Assembly (NCBI GenBank): GCA_963773155.1
Contig: CAVZAB010000019.1
Span: forward strand, 186,001-250,000
Direction of reading: 5' to 3'
DNA length: 64,000 nucleotides
Source of the DNA: CAVZAB01 sp963773155
Lineage (GTDB): Bacteria > Pseudomonadota > Alphaproteobacteria > Rhizobiales > Beijerinckiaceae
Part shown: positions 43,777-53,817 of the stretch, piece by piece
Numbering within the stretch: the stretch's first letter is position 1
Layout of the letters: each line of letters begins with the position of its first letter
Notes under the pieces: generated by a model
What the model saw: the letters and a program-made list of their open reading frames with translations, nothing else
What the model was told of the DNA's origin: nothing
Database searches by the model: none
Translations under genes and position numbers: made by a program

Positions 43777-44837
43777 AAATTATCCCGATTGCAGCTTTGA
43801 TATGCCCCATCAGCACGCTGGGGTCTTCATTGCGGGTCGTGAAATATCTCTCTAAGCGGTGGCGCCATGTGGATGGTCTGTGCCAACGAGCATCGGTTCC
43901 CCAGGCCGACCATCGCGACCAAGAGGTTAATTGTAATAGACGGGAATATCATTGTCGAAAGATTTACAATGAAGCTACAGTTATTCACAAAAATCTGGAA
44001 AGGTAATTGCCGGGGGTGCATTAAGTTAGAGACCAAATGACAGAGAAATATTGTAGATAATAAATCGTCATCGGGCAGTTTGATACGCAGTATCGATTTC
44101 CTAAGTGGATGAGCGCTTTACACCCGAATGGAAGACGATATGGACATCAATTGCGGTGCAGTTCTTGTCGGGACTGCAACGGCCGACGAACTGGGCGAAC
44201 ACATTTTGGAGAAGATTGTTGTCACCGCCTCCGGTTGGTTCAAAAAAAAGAACGCCTTGCCATGGCGCGGCTGAATTCGCGCCATGGCATGTGAAGATGG
44301 ATGCTCCGCCTTTCGGTAGGGTGCGAATCACGGTTGGTTCTGCTGTCGAATGCGGCGCGGCGGGCCACAGCAGGTATCACTTGTGGCGGCGCGGCGGATT
44401 CGGCCGTCCGATCTGATGGGAGGGCGAGGTTGCGTTCTGCAACAGGAGAGCGCTGTCATTGCGGTATTCCGCAGATACCCGCCAGAAACCCGCAGGTGGT
44501 CGACAATAAGATGGGCGGCTCGCGCCAATCGTGGTGACCGACGAATGGAGCGACACCGTTGTCGAGCATGGCGGCGACGATAGGGCGACGCGGAAGTTCT
44601 CCATTCCGGCTCTCCGATGCCGGCCTACAGATGTGCGCCACGACCGCCTCTTCTACGGCCTATGTGGCGGTGCGCCCGCCTCGCGCTTGGCGCGCGTTCA
44701 GGACATGCTGCTATAGCCAAAATCTAAGCCAACTAGGTTTTCTGCTCGCCCGATTGTGTCAATAATTCCGGCGACTCGAATTCGCCAGCGCGATCACTGG
44801 CGCAACGCGCTGCGATTGCCTTGGCTTACCTATTCGG
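43777..44837. other. Gene-poor region upstream of the NRPS
   Basis: About 1.06 kb with no gene I can support. The part next to the NRPS (about 43.9-44.1 kb) is clearly more AT-rich than its surroundings and likely holds the NRPS promoter. The part from 44.1 to 44.8 kb has only short open frames without family signal on either strand and may be decayed coding DNA. Confidence 0.5.
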
Positions 44838-45917
44838 TTAGCGGGAATCAGGCGGCTCAGCCTTGATCGAGCGACACTCCCCCAGCGCCTTCTTAAGGGC
44901 ATCGCAAAGAACGATCAATTCGCCGGAAAAACTTGCGAGCGCGCGCCTCATGAGCGCGACATCGCGATCGCGGTTGTGCTGACGGGCATAACCGTCAACC
45001 GCTCCGTCCGCTCCGGGATAGCGGCCGAATGGGTGCTGATAGAGATCTATTCCTGCGATAACGATCCGCTTAGGCTGGAGTGCCGCGGCTACCGCAACCA
45101 TAAGGGCACCGTTTGTTGGGAGCAGGTGTTGGTCAATCTCGTCTGCTGTCGGCGCAATGCTGTCGCAGAAAAAATAGCCCGAACTCGGCGGTCTCAGCCG
45201 AAGAACGTGGCGTTCAAGAATTGCGATGCCTTGCCGGCGTGTCGGAAAGCCGATGATCGGTCGGTGGCGTCGCTCCGGCAGATCCGGATCGGCCGTGAAG
45301 ACAAGTTGCGGCCTGACCAGCATGCCGCGCTCGCGCCAGATCCAATTGACGCGAAATAGGCATGGTGCTGGGAAGTCCAACAGGCGTCGATCCTCGCTCG
45401 AGGGGCCATTGCCAACACACAGGATGGTTGATGGCGTGCCGAGGCGGGCGGCAAGTTCGGCGAGAGTTGCGATCGGCGGTCCGATCGCTAGTGCGACCAG
45501 GCGCTGCGCCCAACCAAGCGGTGCCGGATGCGGCAGTGAAGATTGGTTGCCGGGCGCGGGCAATGCGGCCAGAACATGGTCAGCCGCGAGCCTGTCGGCG
45601 TCCGCAACTGCCAGCACGGCAATCCCTGGCGCGATTGGCTCTGGAGCATTGCCCAAATGGACGATGAGCCGGGGTGCCTTGTGGCTGATCAATCGGCGCA
45701 ACTTGGCGATCGTCTGGCGGGGAATCACAGTTTCGTGCGGAAACCGCCGCCGCATAGCTGGCAACGACGATGCCGGGACAAAGATCACCAGGGGCTGGGA
45801 CCCGTCTTCGACCAGAGCCGCGTTGATTGCCGGATAGGCAAGTTCGACCGCAATAGCATCGCCGATCAACCAGACGGACTGAGCCGAAATGTGTCTCGAG
45901 ATTCCTAACGCCAGCAA
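44838..45917 (-). CDS. Sialyltransferase-like glycosyltransferase (tentative)
   Basis: 359-residue soluble protein. The middle part reads STILCVGNGPSSEDRRLLDF, then CLFRVNWIWRE and RPQLVFTADPDL. The GNGPS loop followed by a 'x-RVN' strand is the CMP-binding pattern of bacterial sialyltransferases of the Cst type (GT42) and of related DUF115-like transferases. IVIAGIDLYQHPFGRYPG near the end would be the second conserved part (often with catalytic histidines). The first 110 residues (VWLIGDAIAVELAYPAINAAL and following) look more like a glycosyltransferase N-terminal domain of the Kdo transferase sort. It could make or modify a surface glycan together with the flippase at 34520-35989. The assignment is by pattern only. 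Confidence 0.5.
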   Translation of the reverse strand: MLALGISRHISAQSVWLIGDAIAVELAYPAINAALVEDGSQPLVIFVPASSLPAMRRRFPHETVIPRQTIAKLRRLISHKAPRLIVHLGNAPEPIAPGIAVLAVADADRLAADHVLAALPAPGNQSSLPHPAPLGWAQRLVALAIGPPIATLAELAARLGTPSTILCVGNGPSSEDRRLLDFPAPCLFRVNWIWRERGMLVRPQLVFTADPDLPERRHRPIIGFPTRRQGIAILERHVLRLRPPSSGYFFCDSIAPTADEIDQHLLPTNGALMVAVAAALQPKRIVIAGIDLYQHPFGRYPGADGAVDGYARQHNRDRDVALMRRALASFSGELIVLCDALKKALGECRSIKAEPPDSR

Positions 45918-45963
45918 TGTTTAATAGTCCGTATGGCGCTCTTGGTCCTGATATCTTCGAGCA

Positions 45964-47433
45964 TCATGCGTAGTTCACATAGATCGTCTTCTTCTGGCAA
46001 TAGGCGTCCAACCCATACTTGCCGTCCTCGCCGCCTATGCCACTATCGCGGATGCCGGCATGGTAGGCGTGAACGGCATCGCCACCGGGCCGGTTCACAT
46101 AAATCTCTCCGAATTTAAGTTCCTGCACCAAACGCATGATTCTTCGCATGTCCTTGGTGAAGACATAGGCAGAGAGGCCATAACGCGACTCGTTGGCGAA
46201 CTTGAGGCCTTCGTCAAAATCGATCATCGTCATGATCGGGACGACCGGGCCGAACACCTCATCTTGCATGATTGGCATGCGATTGTCAGAGGTCCGAAGT
46301 ACGGTCGGCTCGAACCAGTGGCCCTTCGCGAATTCTCCGCCGGACAGCCTTTTGCCTCCCGTTATAAGCTGAGCGCCCGAACTCACAGCCTCATTCACCA
46401 TTCGCTCGACTTTCTCCAGTTCTGGGCCGCTGAACTTGGGTCCAATATCCACCATTGTAGTGGGATCGCCGACCTTCAAAGCTTTCACTGCACGCGTGAA
46501 CCTTTCGATGAACTCGTCGGCAATCCTCTCGTGAACATACATGCGCTCGTTGGAGATACAGATTTGGCCGCAGTTCTCAAACCGCGAGACAACAGCCGCG
46601 CGCACCGCCGCACCAATGTCGGCATCGTCAGCAACGATAAATGGCGCCTTTCCACCAAGCTCGAGCCGCAACAGTTTCAGATCGGCCGCCGCGGCTTGGA
46701 AAATTGCCTTCCCGGCTCGCACACTGCCGGTAAGGGTGACGAGGCGGGTTAGGGGATGGCGCACCAGTGCAGATCCGATCCCTTCGCCCGTGCCGCTGAC
46801 GACATTGATGACACCCGGCGGAAAGCCGACCTGTGAAGATAGCTGCGCAATCTCGAGCGCTGAGATTGGGGTACCTTCGTGCGATTTGATCACGATAGTA
46901 TTCCCCGTGATCAGAGCGGGACCCATTTTTCGCGTCATTAGCGCGGCCGGGTAGTTCCAGGCCGTCAGTCCCACGACCACGCCGTGCGCGACCCGTTGAA
47001 TCCAGATCTGTTCGTCCGGCACGTCGGAGGGAATGATGTCGCCCGTGATGCGGCGGGCCTCCTCGGCCGCGTGGGTGAGATACAGCGCGGCGCCATCGAT
47101 TTCGCTGCGAGCCTCGTGCAGCGGCTTGCCCTGTTCCGCGATGACCAATTTCGCCAGACGTTCGCGATGCTCCATCAACAGCCGGGCTAGGTCCTTGAGG
47201 AACTGACCTCGGGTTGTCGGCGGCAAGGCCTCCCAAGCCGGCTGGGCGGCGTGCGCCGCTATCAAAGCGCGATCCGCATCGTCCGGCGTCCCTCTTGGCA
47301 CCATAGCTATTGTCGCCGACGTTGCGGGATTTTCGACGGCGATCCATTCCCTGAGGCTCGAATCCCCCCACTCGCCATTGATGAAATGACGATAGTGGTC
47401 CACACCATTCACCAAATCCTTCATTCCTGGCAT
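45964..47433 (-). CDS. Aldehyde dehydrogenase, lactaldehyde/glycolaldehyde type (AldA-like)
   Basis: 489-residue NAD-dependent aldehyde dehydrogenase. The catalytic glutamate lies in LRLELGGKAPFIVAD and the catalytic cysteine in RFENCGQICISNERMYVHERI; the wording of this block and the ending GGEDGKYGLDAYCQKKTIYVNYA are close to E. coli AldA. The NAD site GSVRAGKAIFQAAA is present. Substrates may be lactaldehyde, glycolaldehyde or a related sugar-derived aldehyde. It is divergent from the DapA-family gene at 47663-48624 and the TRAP transporter, with which it probably forms a catabolic unit for an organic acid or deoxy sugar. Confidence 0.85.
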   Translation of the reverse strand: MPGMKDLVNGVDHYRHFINGEWGDSSLREWIAVENPATSATIAMVPRGTPDDADRALIAAHAAQPAWEALPPTTRGQFLKDLARLLMEHRERLAKLVIAEQGKPLHEARSEIDGAALYLTHAAEEARRITGDIIPSDVPDEQIWIQRVAHGVVVGLTAWNYPAALMTRKMGPALITGNTIVIKSHEGTPISALEIAQLSSQVGFPPGVINVVSGTGEGIGSALVRHPLTRLVTLTGSVRAGKAIFQAAAADLKLLRLELGGKAPFIVADDADIGAAVRAAVVSRFENCGQICISNERMYVHERIADEFIERFTRAVKALKVGDPTTMVDIGPKFSGPELEKVERMVNEAVSSGAQLITGGKRLSGGEFAKGHWFEPTVLRTSDNRMPIMQDEVFGPVVPIMTMIDFDEGLKFANESRYGLSAYVFTKDMRRIMRLVQELKFGEIYVNRPGGDAVHAYHAGIRDSGIGGEDGKYGLDAYCQKKTIYVNYA

Positions 47434-47662
47434 GGCCTACCCTCGACCTCGTCGCTTTATAAGCTTGCCGCCCGAAACTTCTGCGGATCCGGACAGGAAA
47501 TCCGCCGGCAACAGAACTACCACCGACCGTAGCCCTCTCATGCCAATGCTTCCACCCCACATAGAAGAGCGTCAAGCTGAATGTTGACAATTACCGATCA
47601 ATCATCAATCGTTGGTGTGTCCGTCTGCCGTAACGGAGCTGAAGTTGGCTGGAATTCCGCAG

Positions 47663-48624
47663 ATGGAAAGTCTGGTGGTTGCGGTAGCAACGCCCCTCGA
47701 TCGTGAGTTTCACCCTGACAGTAGCTTGCTGATCGATCGATGCCGCGCACTCCTGCAGGATGGTTGTGACGGGATTGCGCTTTTCGGGACGACCGGCGAA
47801 GGCACAGAATTATCCGTTTCCGATCGCTCGGCGACTCTGGACTGTCTGATCCGCGGGGGCTCGATCCCGAGCGCCTCATTGTTTCGGTGAGCGCCCTCGC
47901 GCTGCCTGACATTGTCTGCCTCGCCCAGCATGCTCTTGAACGCAATGTCGCTGGCATCCTCCTGATGCCGCCCTGTGTCTATCGCAGCGGCATAACTGAC
48001 GAGGGGACGTTTCAATTCTTCTCGGCTGCGATCGAGCGCGTGGGTCGTGAGGATTTGCGACTTTATCTTTACCATTTCCCGGAGATTTGCGGCGCCGTAG
48101 TCTCGCCGCGGGTAATCCGGCGGCTGGACGAGAAATATCCTGGCGCGATCGCCGGCATCAAGGACAGCGGCGGCGACTTCAACTTTACCGAGGGACTTCT
48201 TCGGCGCTTCTCACATCTTTCGATATACACCGGCTCGGAGATCCACGTTCCGCAGGCGCTAGCACGCGGGGCTCGTGGCACGATTTGCGGACTCGCCAAC
48301 GTCATGCCTCGGCTGCTGCGCGGAATGTTCGACCTATCGACGGAATATGACCGGCGCCGGATTATTCCGCTCATTCGCGCCGGCGATGCAATCTTGTGCC
48401 GGGCTCCGTTTATCGCAGCAGTTAAGGCAATTGTCGGGGATGCCACCAACCAAGCTGCCTGGAGCCGCACGATTCCGCCGATGGCGAAAATCCCGATGCG
48501 CGAAATGCAATGGATCCTGCACGACTTCCGCCGCTGGGAAGACAGTCTGCCAGCGACCTACCGGAGCCTCTATCCGGTTCAAAAAGAGTCAGTTGGAACA
48601 GTAGTGGCTATGCGGAGAGGCTGA
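47663..48624 (+). pseudogene. DapA/KDG-aldolase family protein, frameshifted
   Basis: Class I aldolase/dehydratase of the DHDPS superfamily, about 320 residues if repaired. The N-terminal part has ESLVVAVATPLDREFHPD and GIALFGTTGEGTELS. After a shift, the second part has VCLAQHALERNVAGILLMPPCVYR, LYLYHFPEICG, and the Schiff-base lysine in IAGIKDSGGDFNF. One G appears to be missing from the run at 47855-47859: with six G the reading continues RGGLDPERLIVSVSALALPD. That looks like a homopolymer error or slippage. The gene probably supplies the carbon-chain cleavage or dehydration step of the pathway served by the TRAP transporter downstream. A TTGACA at 47584-47589 could be its -35 box. Confidence 0.8.
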
Positions 48625-48776
48625 TGGGTGGATTACGCGAAATTAAGATCCGGGATCCCTATATTAGCGGTTTAACGCCGCGCCGAGGTCAAGCCCACGA
48701 CCTGAGGTTCCCGCCTACTGAATGCGGCAGCCAGTCGCAATATTGATAATCAACGGCACGTGCAAGGGAGGACGAA

Positions 48777-49802
48777 ATGAGGAAATCAATAACGTACTCA
48801 GGTTTGAACCGCAGAACAGTTCTAAAGGCAACCGCCTCGGCATTCGGAACTTCATTTCTTATAAGCTCGGGAGCCTTCGCTGCCGCAAAGGTTATCCGAA
48901 TTTCGACGCCCGGATCGCCCGACGAATGGCAAACGAAAGCGCTGGCCGTCTTCAAGCAAGAGCTTGAACACTTGGCGCCCGGGCAATTCGACGTCCAAAT
49001 CTTTGACAGCGGGACTCTGTTTGGGCAGGGAACCGAAATCGAGGCAATGCAGCGCGGCAATCTCGAAGTCGCCTTGGTCTCGCCGCAAGATATCGCTACC
49101 CTAATTCCAGAATATTCCGTGTTTACAACCGGTTATCTCATCCGCGATCCGCAGCACCTCGATGCGGTGTATGACGGCGACATCGGCAAGGAATATGCAG
49201 CGCGAGTCGAAAAGGATATCGGTATCCACATCGTTCGCAGCCAATATCTTGGAACGAGGCATGTCATCTTGCGGCAAAATCGCGAGATTCATGTTCCTGC
49301 GGATCTTGCTGGCGTTAAGCTTCGGATGCCGGGCTCAGAGACTTGGCAATTTCTTGGCAATGCGCTCGGCGCCAATGCGACACCGCTTGCGTTTGAGGAA
49401 ATCTATCTTGCCCTGCAGACCGGAACAATAGATGGGCTCGAAAATCCGCTGCCCGATGCGGAAGCCGGGAAATTCTATGAAGTTGCCAAACAGGTTGTCC
49501 TAACCGGCCACATGGTTGCCAACACCTTTTTTGCCTTCTCAAAATCTTTTTGGGACGGGCTATCGGCTGATCAGAAAGCGGCGATCGAAACCGCTGAGGC
49601 CAAGGCCAAGGCCTTCAATGACCAGAACGTCATTAAAACTGAGGCTGACGCGAAAGGTTTCTTCGAAAGCAAGGGAGTCAAGGTCGCCACGCCCGATGTC
49701 GCCGCTTTTCGGCAACAGGTGCAAAAGAAATTTCTTGAATCGAAATATGCTGCCAGCTGGCCGAAGGGCATGCTGGATCGCATCAACAAGGCCGGCACTT
49801 AG
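48777..49802 (+). CDS. TRAP transporter substrate-binding protein (DctP family)
   Basis: 341-residue periplasmic solute-binding protein of the DctP/TRAP family. It carries a twin-arginine type signal (NRRTVLKATASAFGTSFLIS, then GAFAAAK). The mature part has TPGSPDEWQTKALAVFKQELE, LVSPQDIATLIPEYSVF, the ligand-carboxylate block LAGVKLRMPGSETWQFLGNALGANATPLAFEEIYLALQTGTIDGLENP (with the conserved Arg), and the C-terminal ADAKGFFESKGVKV. The arginine in KLRMPGSE implies a carboxylate substrate such as a sugar acid. It starts after GGGAGGACGAA and is followed six bases later by the small membrane subunit. Confidence 0.9.
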   Translation: MRKSITYSGLNRRTVLKATASAFGTSFLISSGAFAAAKVIRISTPGSPDEWQTKALAVFKQELEHLAPGQFDVQIFDSGTLFGQGTEIEAMQRGNLEVALVSPQDIATLIPEYSVFTTGYLIRDPQHLDAVYDGDIGKEYAARVEKDIGIHIVRSQYLGTRHVILRQNREIHVPADLAGVKLRMPGSETWQFLGNALGANATPLAFEEIYLALQTGTIDGLENPLPDAEAGKFYEVAKQVVLTGHMVANTFFAFSKSFWDGLSADQKAAIETAEAKAKAFNDQNVIKTEADAKGFFESKGVKVATPDVAAFRQQVQKKFLESKYAASWPKGMLDRINKAGT

Positions 49803-49808
49803 CCGCGG

Positions 49809-50289
49809 ATGACTTCACTGATCAAATTCTTAAGGCGAGGCGCAGAATTGATCTCCGCGGCGCTGTTCGCGATTATGTTTGGGGCGTTCATGCTTCAAGT
49901 CGTTTCGCGTTACGTCTTGGATGCCCCGGTATCGTGGACAATCGAGATTTGCTCGATCACATATATTTGGATCGTTTTCTTCTCGAGCGTCACGATATTG
50001 AAGCCGGAGCAGCATATCACATTCGATATGCTCTATTCGGCATTGAGGTCGCGATGGAAACGTCGCCTCGCCACTTTCACTTCGGCAGCATTGTTCTTAA
50101 TTTTCCTTATCTGCTTGCCCGGAACGGTCGACTATTTGACCTTTGTCTCGAAAAACAAAACCGATGATTCTCGGCATCAGGCTCGATCTGGTTTACGCGT
50201 GCTTCGGGATCTTTATGATCGGCGCCATCATTGGCGCCGGAATTCGCCTGTACTTCTTGCTAGGCCCTAAATGGAAATCGGCACTGTGA
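49809..50289 (+). pseudogene. TRAP transporter small subunit (DctQ family), frameshifted
   Basis: DctQ-like four-helix membrane subunit, about 159 residues if repaired. The first part has FGAFMLQVVSRYVLDAPVSWTIEICSITYIWIVFFSSV and KPEQHITFDMLYSAL, typical of the family. After NKT the frame changes: one extra base near 50163 ends the obvious reading, but the next frame continues MILGIRLDLVYACFGIFMIGAII and ends with GPKWKSAL and a stop at 50289, eight bases before the large subunit. The fourth helix is therefore intact in sequence. Recent mutation or sequencing error. Confidence 0.82.
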
Positions 50290-50296
50290 CCCCCAC

Positions 50297-51598
50297 ATGA
50301 CTCTTGCGGCCGCGTTGATGCTCGGGGCCTTCTTCACCTTTGGAGCCCTGGGCATGCCAATCGGCTTTGCCATGTTGGCCTCCACATTCCTCTACCTGCT
50401 GTTCAAGGGACAGGATATTGGCTTAGTCGCTGCGCAAGCATTGAACGGCCTCTTTCGGAGCTTTGTCCTTTTGGCGGTTCCCCTGTTCATCGTTGCCGCC
50501 GAGATTATGAACGCCGGGACAATCAGCGAGCGTTTGGTTCAATTTGCCACGCTGATCGTCGGGAGAATCCGAGGCGGCCTTGCCCATGTCGTCGTGATTG
50601 CGAGCATGATCTTTTCGGGGATGAGTGGAAGCGCCATTGCCGATGCAGCCGGCCCCGGGAAACTAATGATCGAAATTATGTTGAAGGGCGGCCGCTATTC
50701 GCCGGGCTTTACGGGCGCGCTTACGGCAGCCGCAGCGACGATTGGACCGATCATTCCACCATCAATCCCCATGGTTCTCTATGCGATGGTCGCCAATACT
50801 TCTGTGGGATATTTGTTTCTCGGCGGGTTCGTCCCCGGCATTTTGATGGGCATATCCTTGATGATCGTCATTGCGCTGGTGGCGAAACGTGAGGATCTTC
50901 CCTACGAACCGCCAATTGCTCGCAACGAAGTGGTGCCGATCTTACGCAATTCTATACCCGCGCTGATGCTGCCCATCATACTATTGGGCGGTATCTATTC
51001 GGGGGTAGCCACGCCAACCGAGGCGGCGGCAGTCGCCGCGGCCTACGCGCTCCTTCTGGCCTGCGGCTTCTATCGTGCGATTGGCTTTCGCGAAGTCACG
51101 CAATTGTTCGTGGGAGCAGCACGCTCGACCGCGGTAGTCGGTTTGGTGGTAGCTGGAGCGCTGCTAATCAATTATGTAATTGCTGCAGAGCAGATCCCCA
51201 ACGAAGTGGGGCGATGGATCAAATCCCTCCATGTCTCGCCTTTTGGATTTCTACTCGTTATTAATCTGTTGTTTCTTGTGCTTGGATGCTTCTTGGACAC
51301 ACTTCTCATGTTGTTGGTGATTGTGCCTATCACCATGCCAACAATACGCGAACTGGGTATCGATCGGGTACACTTTGGCGTGACTACCGTCGTGAATCTC
51401 ATGATCGGAATGATTACGCCTCCTTACAGCGAGTTGCTGTTCGTAGTGACCGGAATCACCGGAATCAAGCTCACGGCCATGTACAAATATATCTGGCCGT
51501 TCATCTTGGCGCTGTCGCTTGCTCTGTTGCTCATGTTGGCCGTTCCAAATGTCGTTCTATGGCTTCCCATCGAATTTGGTTATACACCTGGCGAGTGA
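50297..51598 (+). CDS. TRAP transporter large permease subunit (DctM family)
   Basis: 433-residue membrane protein with about 12 helices. Family hallmarks are MPIGFAMLASTFLYLL, VPLFIVAAEIMNAGTISERLVQFA, SMIFSGMSGSAIADAAGPGKLMIEIMLKGGRYSPGFTGALTAAAATIGPIIPPSIPM, GVATPTEAAAVAAAYALLL and the second-half repeat. It forms the Na+-coupled uptake channel with the two upstream subunits. The ATG lies eight bases after the repaired end of dctQ. Together with the aldehyde dehydrogenase and DapA-family genes, the locus likely imports and breaks down a C4-C6 organic or sugar acid. Confidence 0.92.
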   Translation: MTLAAALMLGAFFTFGALGMPIGFAMLASTFLYLLFKGQDIGLVAAQALNGLFRSFVLLAVPLFIVAAEIMNAGTISERLVQFATLIVGRIRGGLAHVVVIASMIFSGMSGSAIADAAGPGKLMIEIMLKGGRYSPGFTGALTAAAATIGPIIPPSIPMVLYAMVANTSVGYLFLGGFVPGILMGISLMIVIALVAKREDLPYEPPIARNEVVPILRNSIPALMLPIILLGGIYSGVATPTEAAAVAAAYALLLACGFYRAIGFREVTQLFVGAARSTAVVGLVVAGALLINYVIAAEQIPNEVGRWIKSLHVSPFGFLLVINLLFLVLGCFLDTLLMLLVIVPITMPTIRELGIDRVHFGVTTVVNLMIGMITPPYSELLFVVTGITGIKLTAMYKYIWPFILALSLALLLMLAVPNVVLWLPIEFGYTPGE

Positions 51599-51740
51599 TC
51601 GACACTTCCGCATAGGCGTGACAGCTTATTGCAAAATTTGGTCACGCAATTTCGCCTCGAGTTGGTTGCCTATCTCTTCGCAAAGCCCGCCTTGTGTGGC
51701 AGACCAGCAGTTTCTGTCGGATAGGCAATCAATCGGGTGG

Positions 51741-53063
51741 CTACACGAAGAATACCCAGGCGGTCAGGGCGAGAGCCGGCATCAGGACCGCAGCTGACCA
51801 CCCAACATAAGCGAAGAAATTTGGCATTTGCACGCCTTGCTCGCTAGCAATGCTTCGCACCATGAAATTCGGACCGTTTCCAATATAGGTCAGTCCACCC
51901 CAGAATACGGCACCTGCCGAGATGGCCACAAGCGTTGTGGGATTGTAGTCCATCAAAGTGCTGGCATCGCCGCCAGCGACGTTAAAAAAGACCAAAAACG
52001 TTGGGGCATTATCCAAGATGCTAGATATGAGCCCTGTAGCCACGAAATACGCCCAGTTAACAGGTTGGCCCGCTGAGTCCGTAACCATTCGTATCAGTCC
52101 CCGCATTGCCCCGTTTGTTCCCTTTTCCAAAATGACAAGGATCGGGAAAATAGTGACGAATATTCCAGCAAATATGACACCGAGCTCTTCCACTGGTGCC
52201 CAACTAAATTGGTTGATCCTCCGGATATGCCGTGAAGTCGATAATTGCGAAATCAGCGAGAGCGCAAGCAAACCGACCAGGCGAACTAAATCGGGAACCG
52301 GCAACGAAATTGTGTAAAGCCGGAGTTCAGACGAATTTTTCCAGTTACCGCATATTATTTGTAGAAAGATCGCCGCGAATAGCAGCACGAGGTTCCTGGT
52401 TCCGGTGATGCTTATAGTGTCATGTTGCTGCCTGTGGGCAATGCGGGCGATCGGATCCTCGCGTTTAAAAAAAATCAGTAAGTCGAGGGCGTAATGGGCC
52501 GCGACTAAAACTATCGCAATAAATGCGGTCGGCAGCAGCATAGCCCTAACCGTCCAAGCAAATGGCACGCCCTTCAAATAGCCGATCAGGAGTGGGGGGC
52601 CCAGGGGTGTTAAACCGCCGCCGATATTGGCCACCAACAGGATGAGGAATACCAAGGTGTGCATTTTATGGCGGCGCCATTTGTTGGCGGTGAGCAGAGG
52701 ACGGAGAAAAAGTAGTGTCGCTCCCGGCGTCCCAAGGAAGCCAGCAAATCCAGTACCCAGGGCGAGGAGAATGGCGTTTTCCCGGGGCAATCCGGACATT
52801 CGCGTACCGAGATGCAAGCCGCCGGAGATGGTGTAAAGGGCTAGGATGGAAACGATGAAGGGCAAATAATCCGAAATTAACAGCTGCGCCAGGGGTGAAA
52901 GTGCGCCAATGCCGCCCCGAATTGTCAGCGGCACGACAATTGTTGCTATCCAAAGAATTGTCACTTTACCGTAGTTCCGCATCCAGACTTCGGGAAAGAG
53001 CGTCTGGCCAAGAGCCATTGACGTCAAAAAGCCGACAAAGGGAATTCCCCACGACAGTTCCAT
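51741..53063 (-). CDS. NhaD/CitMHS-type permease (Na+/H+ antiporter-like)
   Basis: 440-residue protein with about 12 predicted helices. LALGTGFAGFLGTPGATLLFLRPLL and NIGGGLTPLGPPLLIGYLKGVPF, together with ISSILDNAPTFLVFFNVAGGD and the last motif GLTYIGNGPNFMVRSIASEQGVQMPNFFAYVGWS, are those of the putative citrate transporter/NhaD-like antiporter family (ion transporter superfamily). Members exchange Na+ for H+ or carry di- and tricarboxylates. It ends on the opposite strand to the TRAP genes (convergent, 142 bases apart). The exact role is not determined. Confidence 0.8.
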   Translation of the reverse strand: MELSWGIPFVGFLTSMALGQTLFPEVWMRNYGKVTILWIATIVVPLTIRGGIGALSPLAQLLISDYLPFIVSILALYTISGGLHLGTRMSGLPRENAILLALGTGFAGFLGTPGATLLFLRPLLTANKWRRHKMHTLVFLILLVANIGGGLTPLGPPLLIGYLKGVPFAWTVRAMLLPTAFIAIVLVAAHYALDLLIFFKREDPIARIAHRQQHDTISITGTRNLVLLFAAIFLQIICGNWKNSSELRLYTISLPVPDLVRLVGLLALSLISQLSTSRHIRRINQFSWAPVEELGVIFAGIFVTIFPILVILEKGTNGAMRGLIRMVTDSAGQPVNWAYFVATGLISSILDNAPTFLVFFNVAGGDASTLMDYNPTTLVAISAGAVFWGGLTYIGNGPNFMVRSIASEQGVQMPNFFAYVGWSAAVLMPALALTAWVFFV

Positions 53064-53817
53064 GGCTGATGTTCTGATAGGTTACGAGGCGAATGCGGAT
53101 CTGCAGAGTGGTAGGCTAGTCGCGATCATGAGCGGCCGCAATGCTGTGCAGCGTTCCTCTAGTCGGCCGGGATTTCCAGCTCCTGGCAGTTTGAATTGGT
53201 GCCTACCGAGCAGCCCGGGTTGGGCGTTTATATTGCGGCTCAAGAAGTGAGACCTCGCGATCTTTCGCCATGTTGGTCCGATGGTTCAGCGATGTCGAGT
53301 TATCGCCTGGCGAGCTGTCATCGGAATAGTGGCGGAATGCGAATTCACAGACATATCCGCCTAGGTCATGATTTGCAGGCGGGTTTGACAGCAACGATTC
53401 GATAAGGCCTGGCGCAAGTCCAGGCGGGCCACGTCGTTAGCCAAACGGTGGGGCGGCGTATCGAGCGCCGAGCACGCCGGAGCGACGCGATCACGGCTGC
53501 AACGTGCAGGCCACGTGGGCGGAGTAGGCCAACGAGCGGCGGTCGATGGGCAGCGTCACGCCCATGATGGCAGAGGCCTCATCCGAATAAAGACGAAACG
53601 ACGCGGGGCGGACCTCGCAAGAACGGTTTTTGATCCCGCTCACCCCGCTCGATCCGCTCCTTTATCGCCGACGACCTCCTCGGCAAAAGCTGGGTAAACA
53701 CGGAAGAACTCGCTGTTCCGGCCGGCCGCACTCAGCTCGACCGAGATTGCATTGCCGCGCTCCACCTGGCGAAGCGTCTGGCGGTGCCGCCGGCTCCACT
53801 TGTAGCCACGCCAACTC
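53064..53817. other. Gene-poor region, possible decayed ORF on minus strand
   Basis: About 750 bases without a recognised gene. On the minus strand at about 53640-53817 an open frame (SHESWRGYKWSRRHRQTL, then SVELSAAGRNSEFFRVYPAFAEEVVG) overlaps the end of the hydantoinase B gene but has no clear start or ribosome site and no family I recognise. The remainder (53064-53640) shows nothing coding; it lies between the permease start and this frame. Confidence 0.4.
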
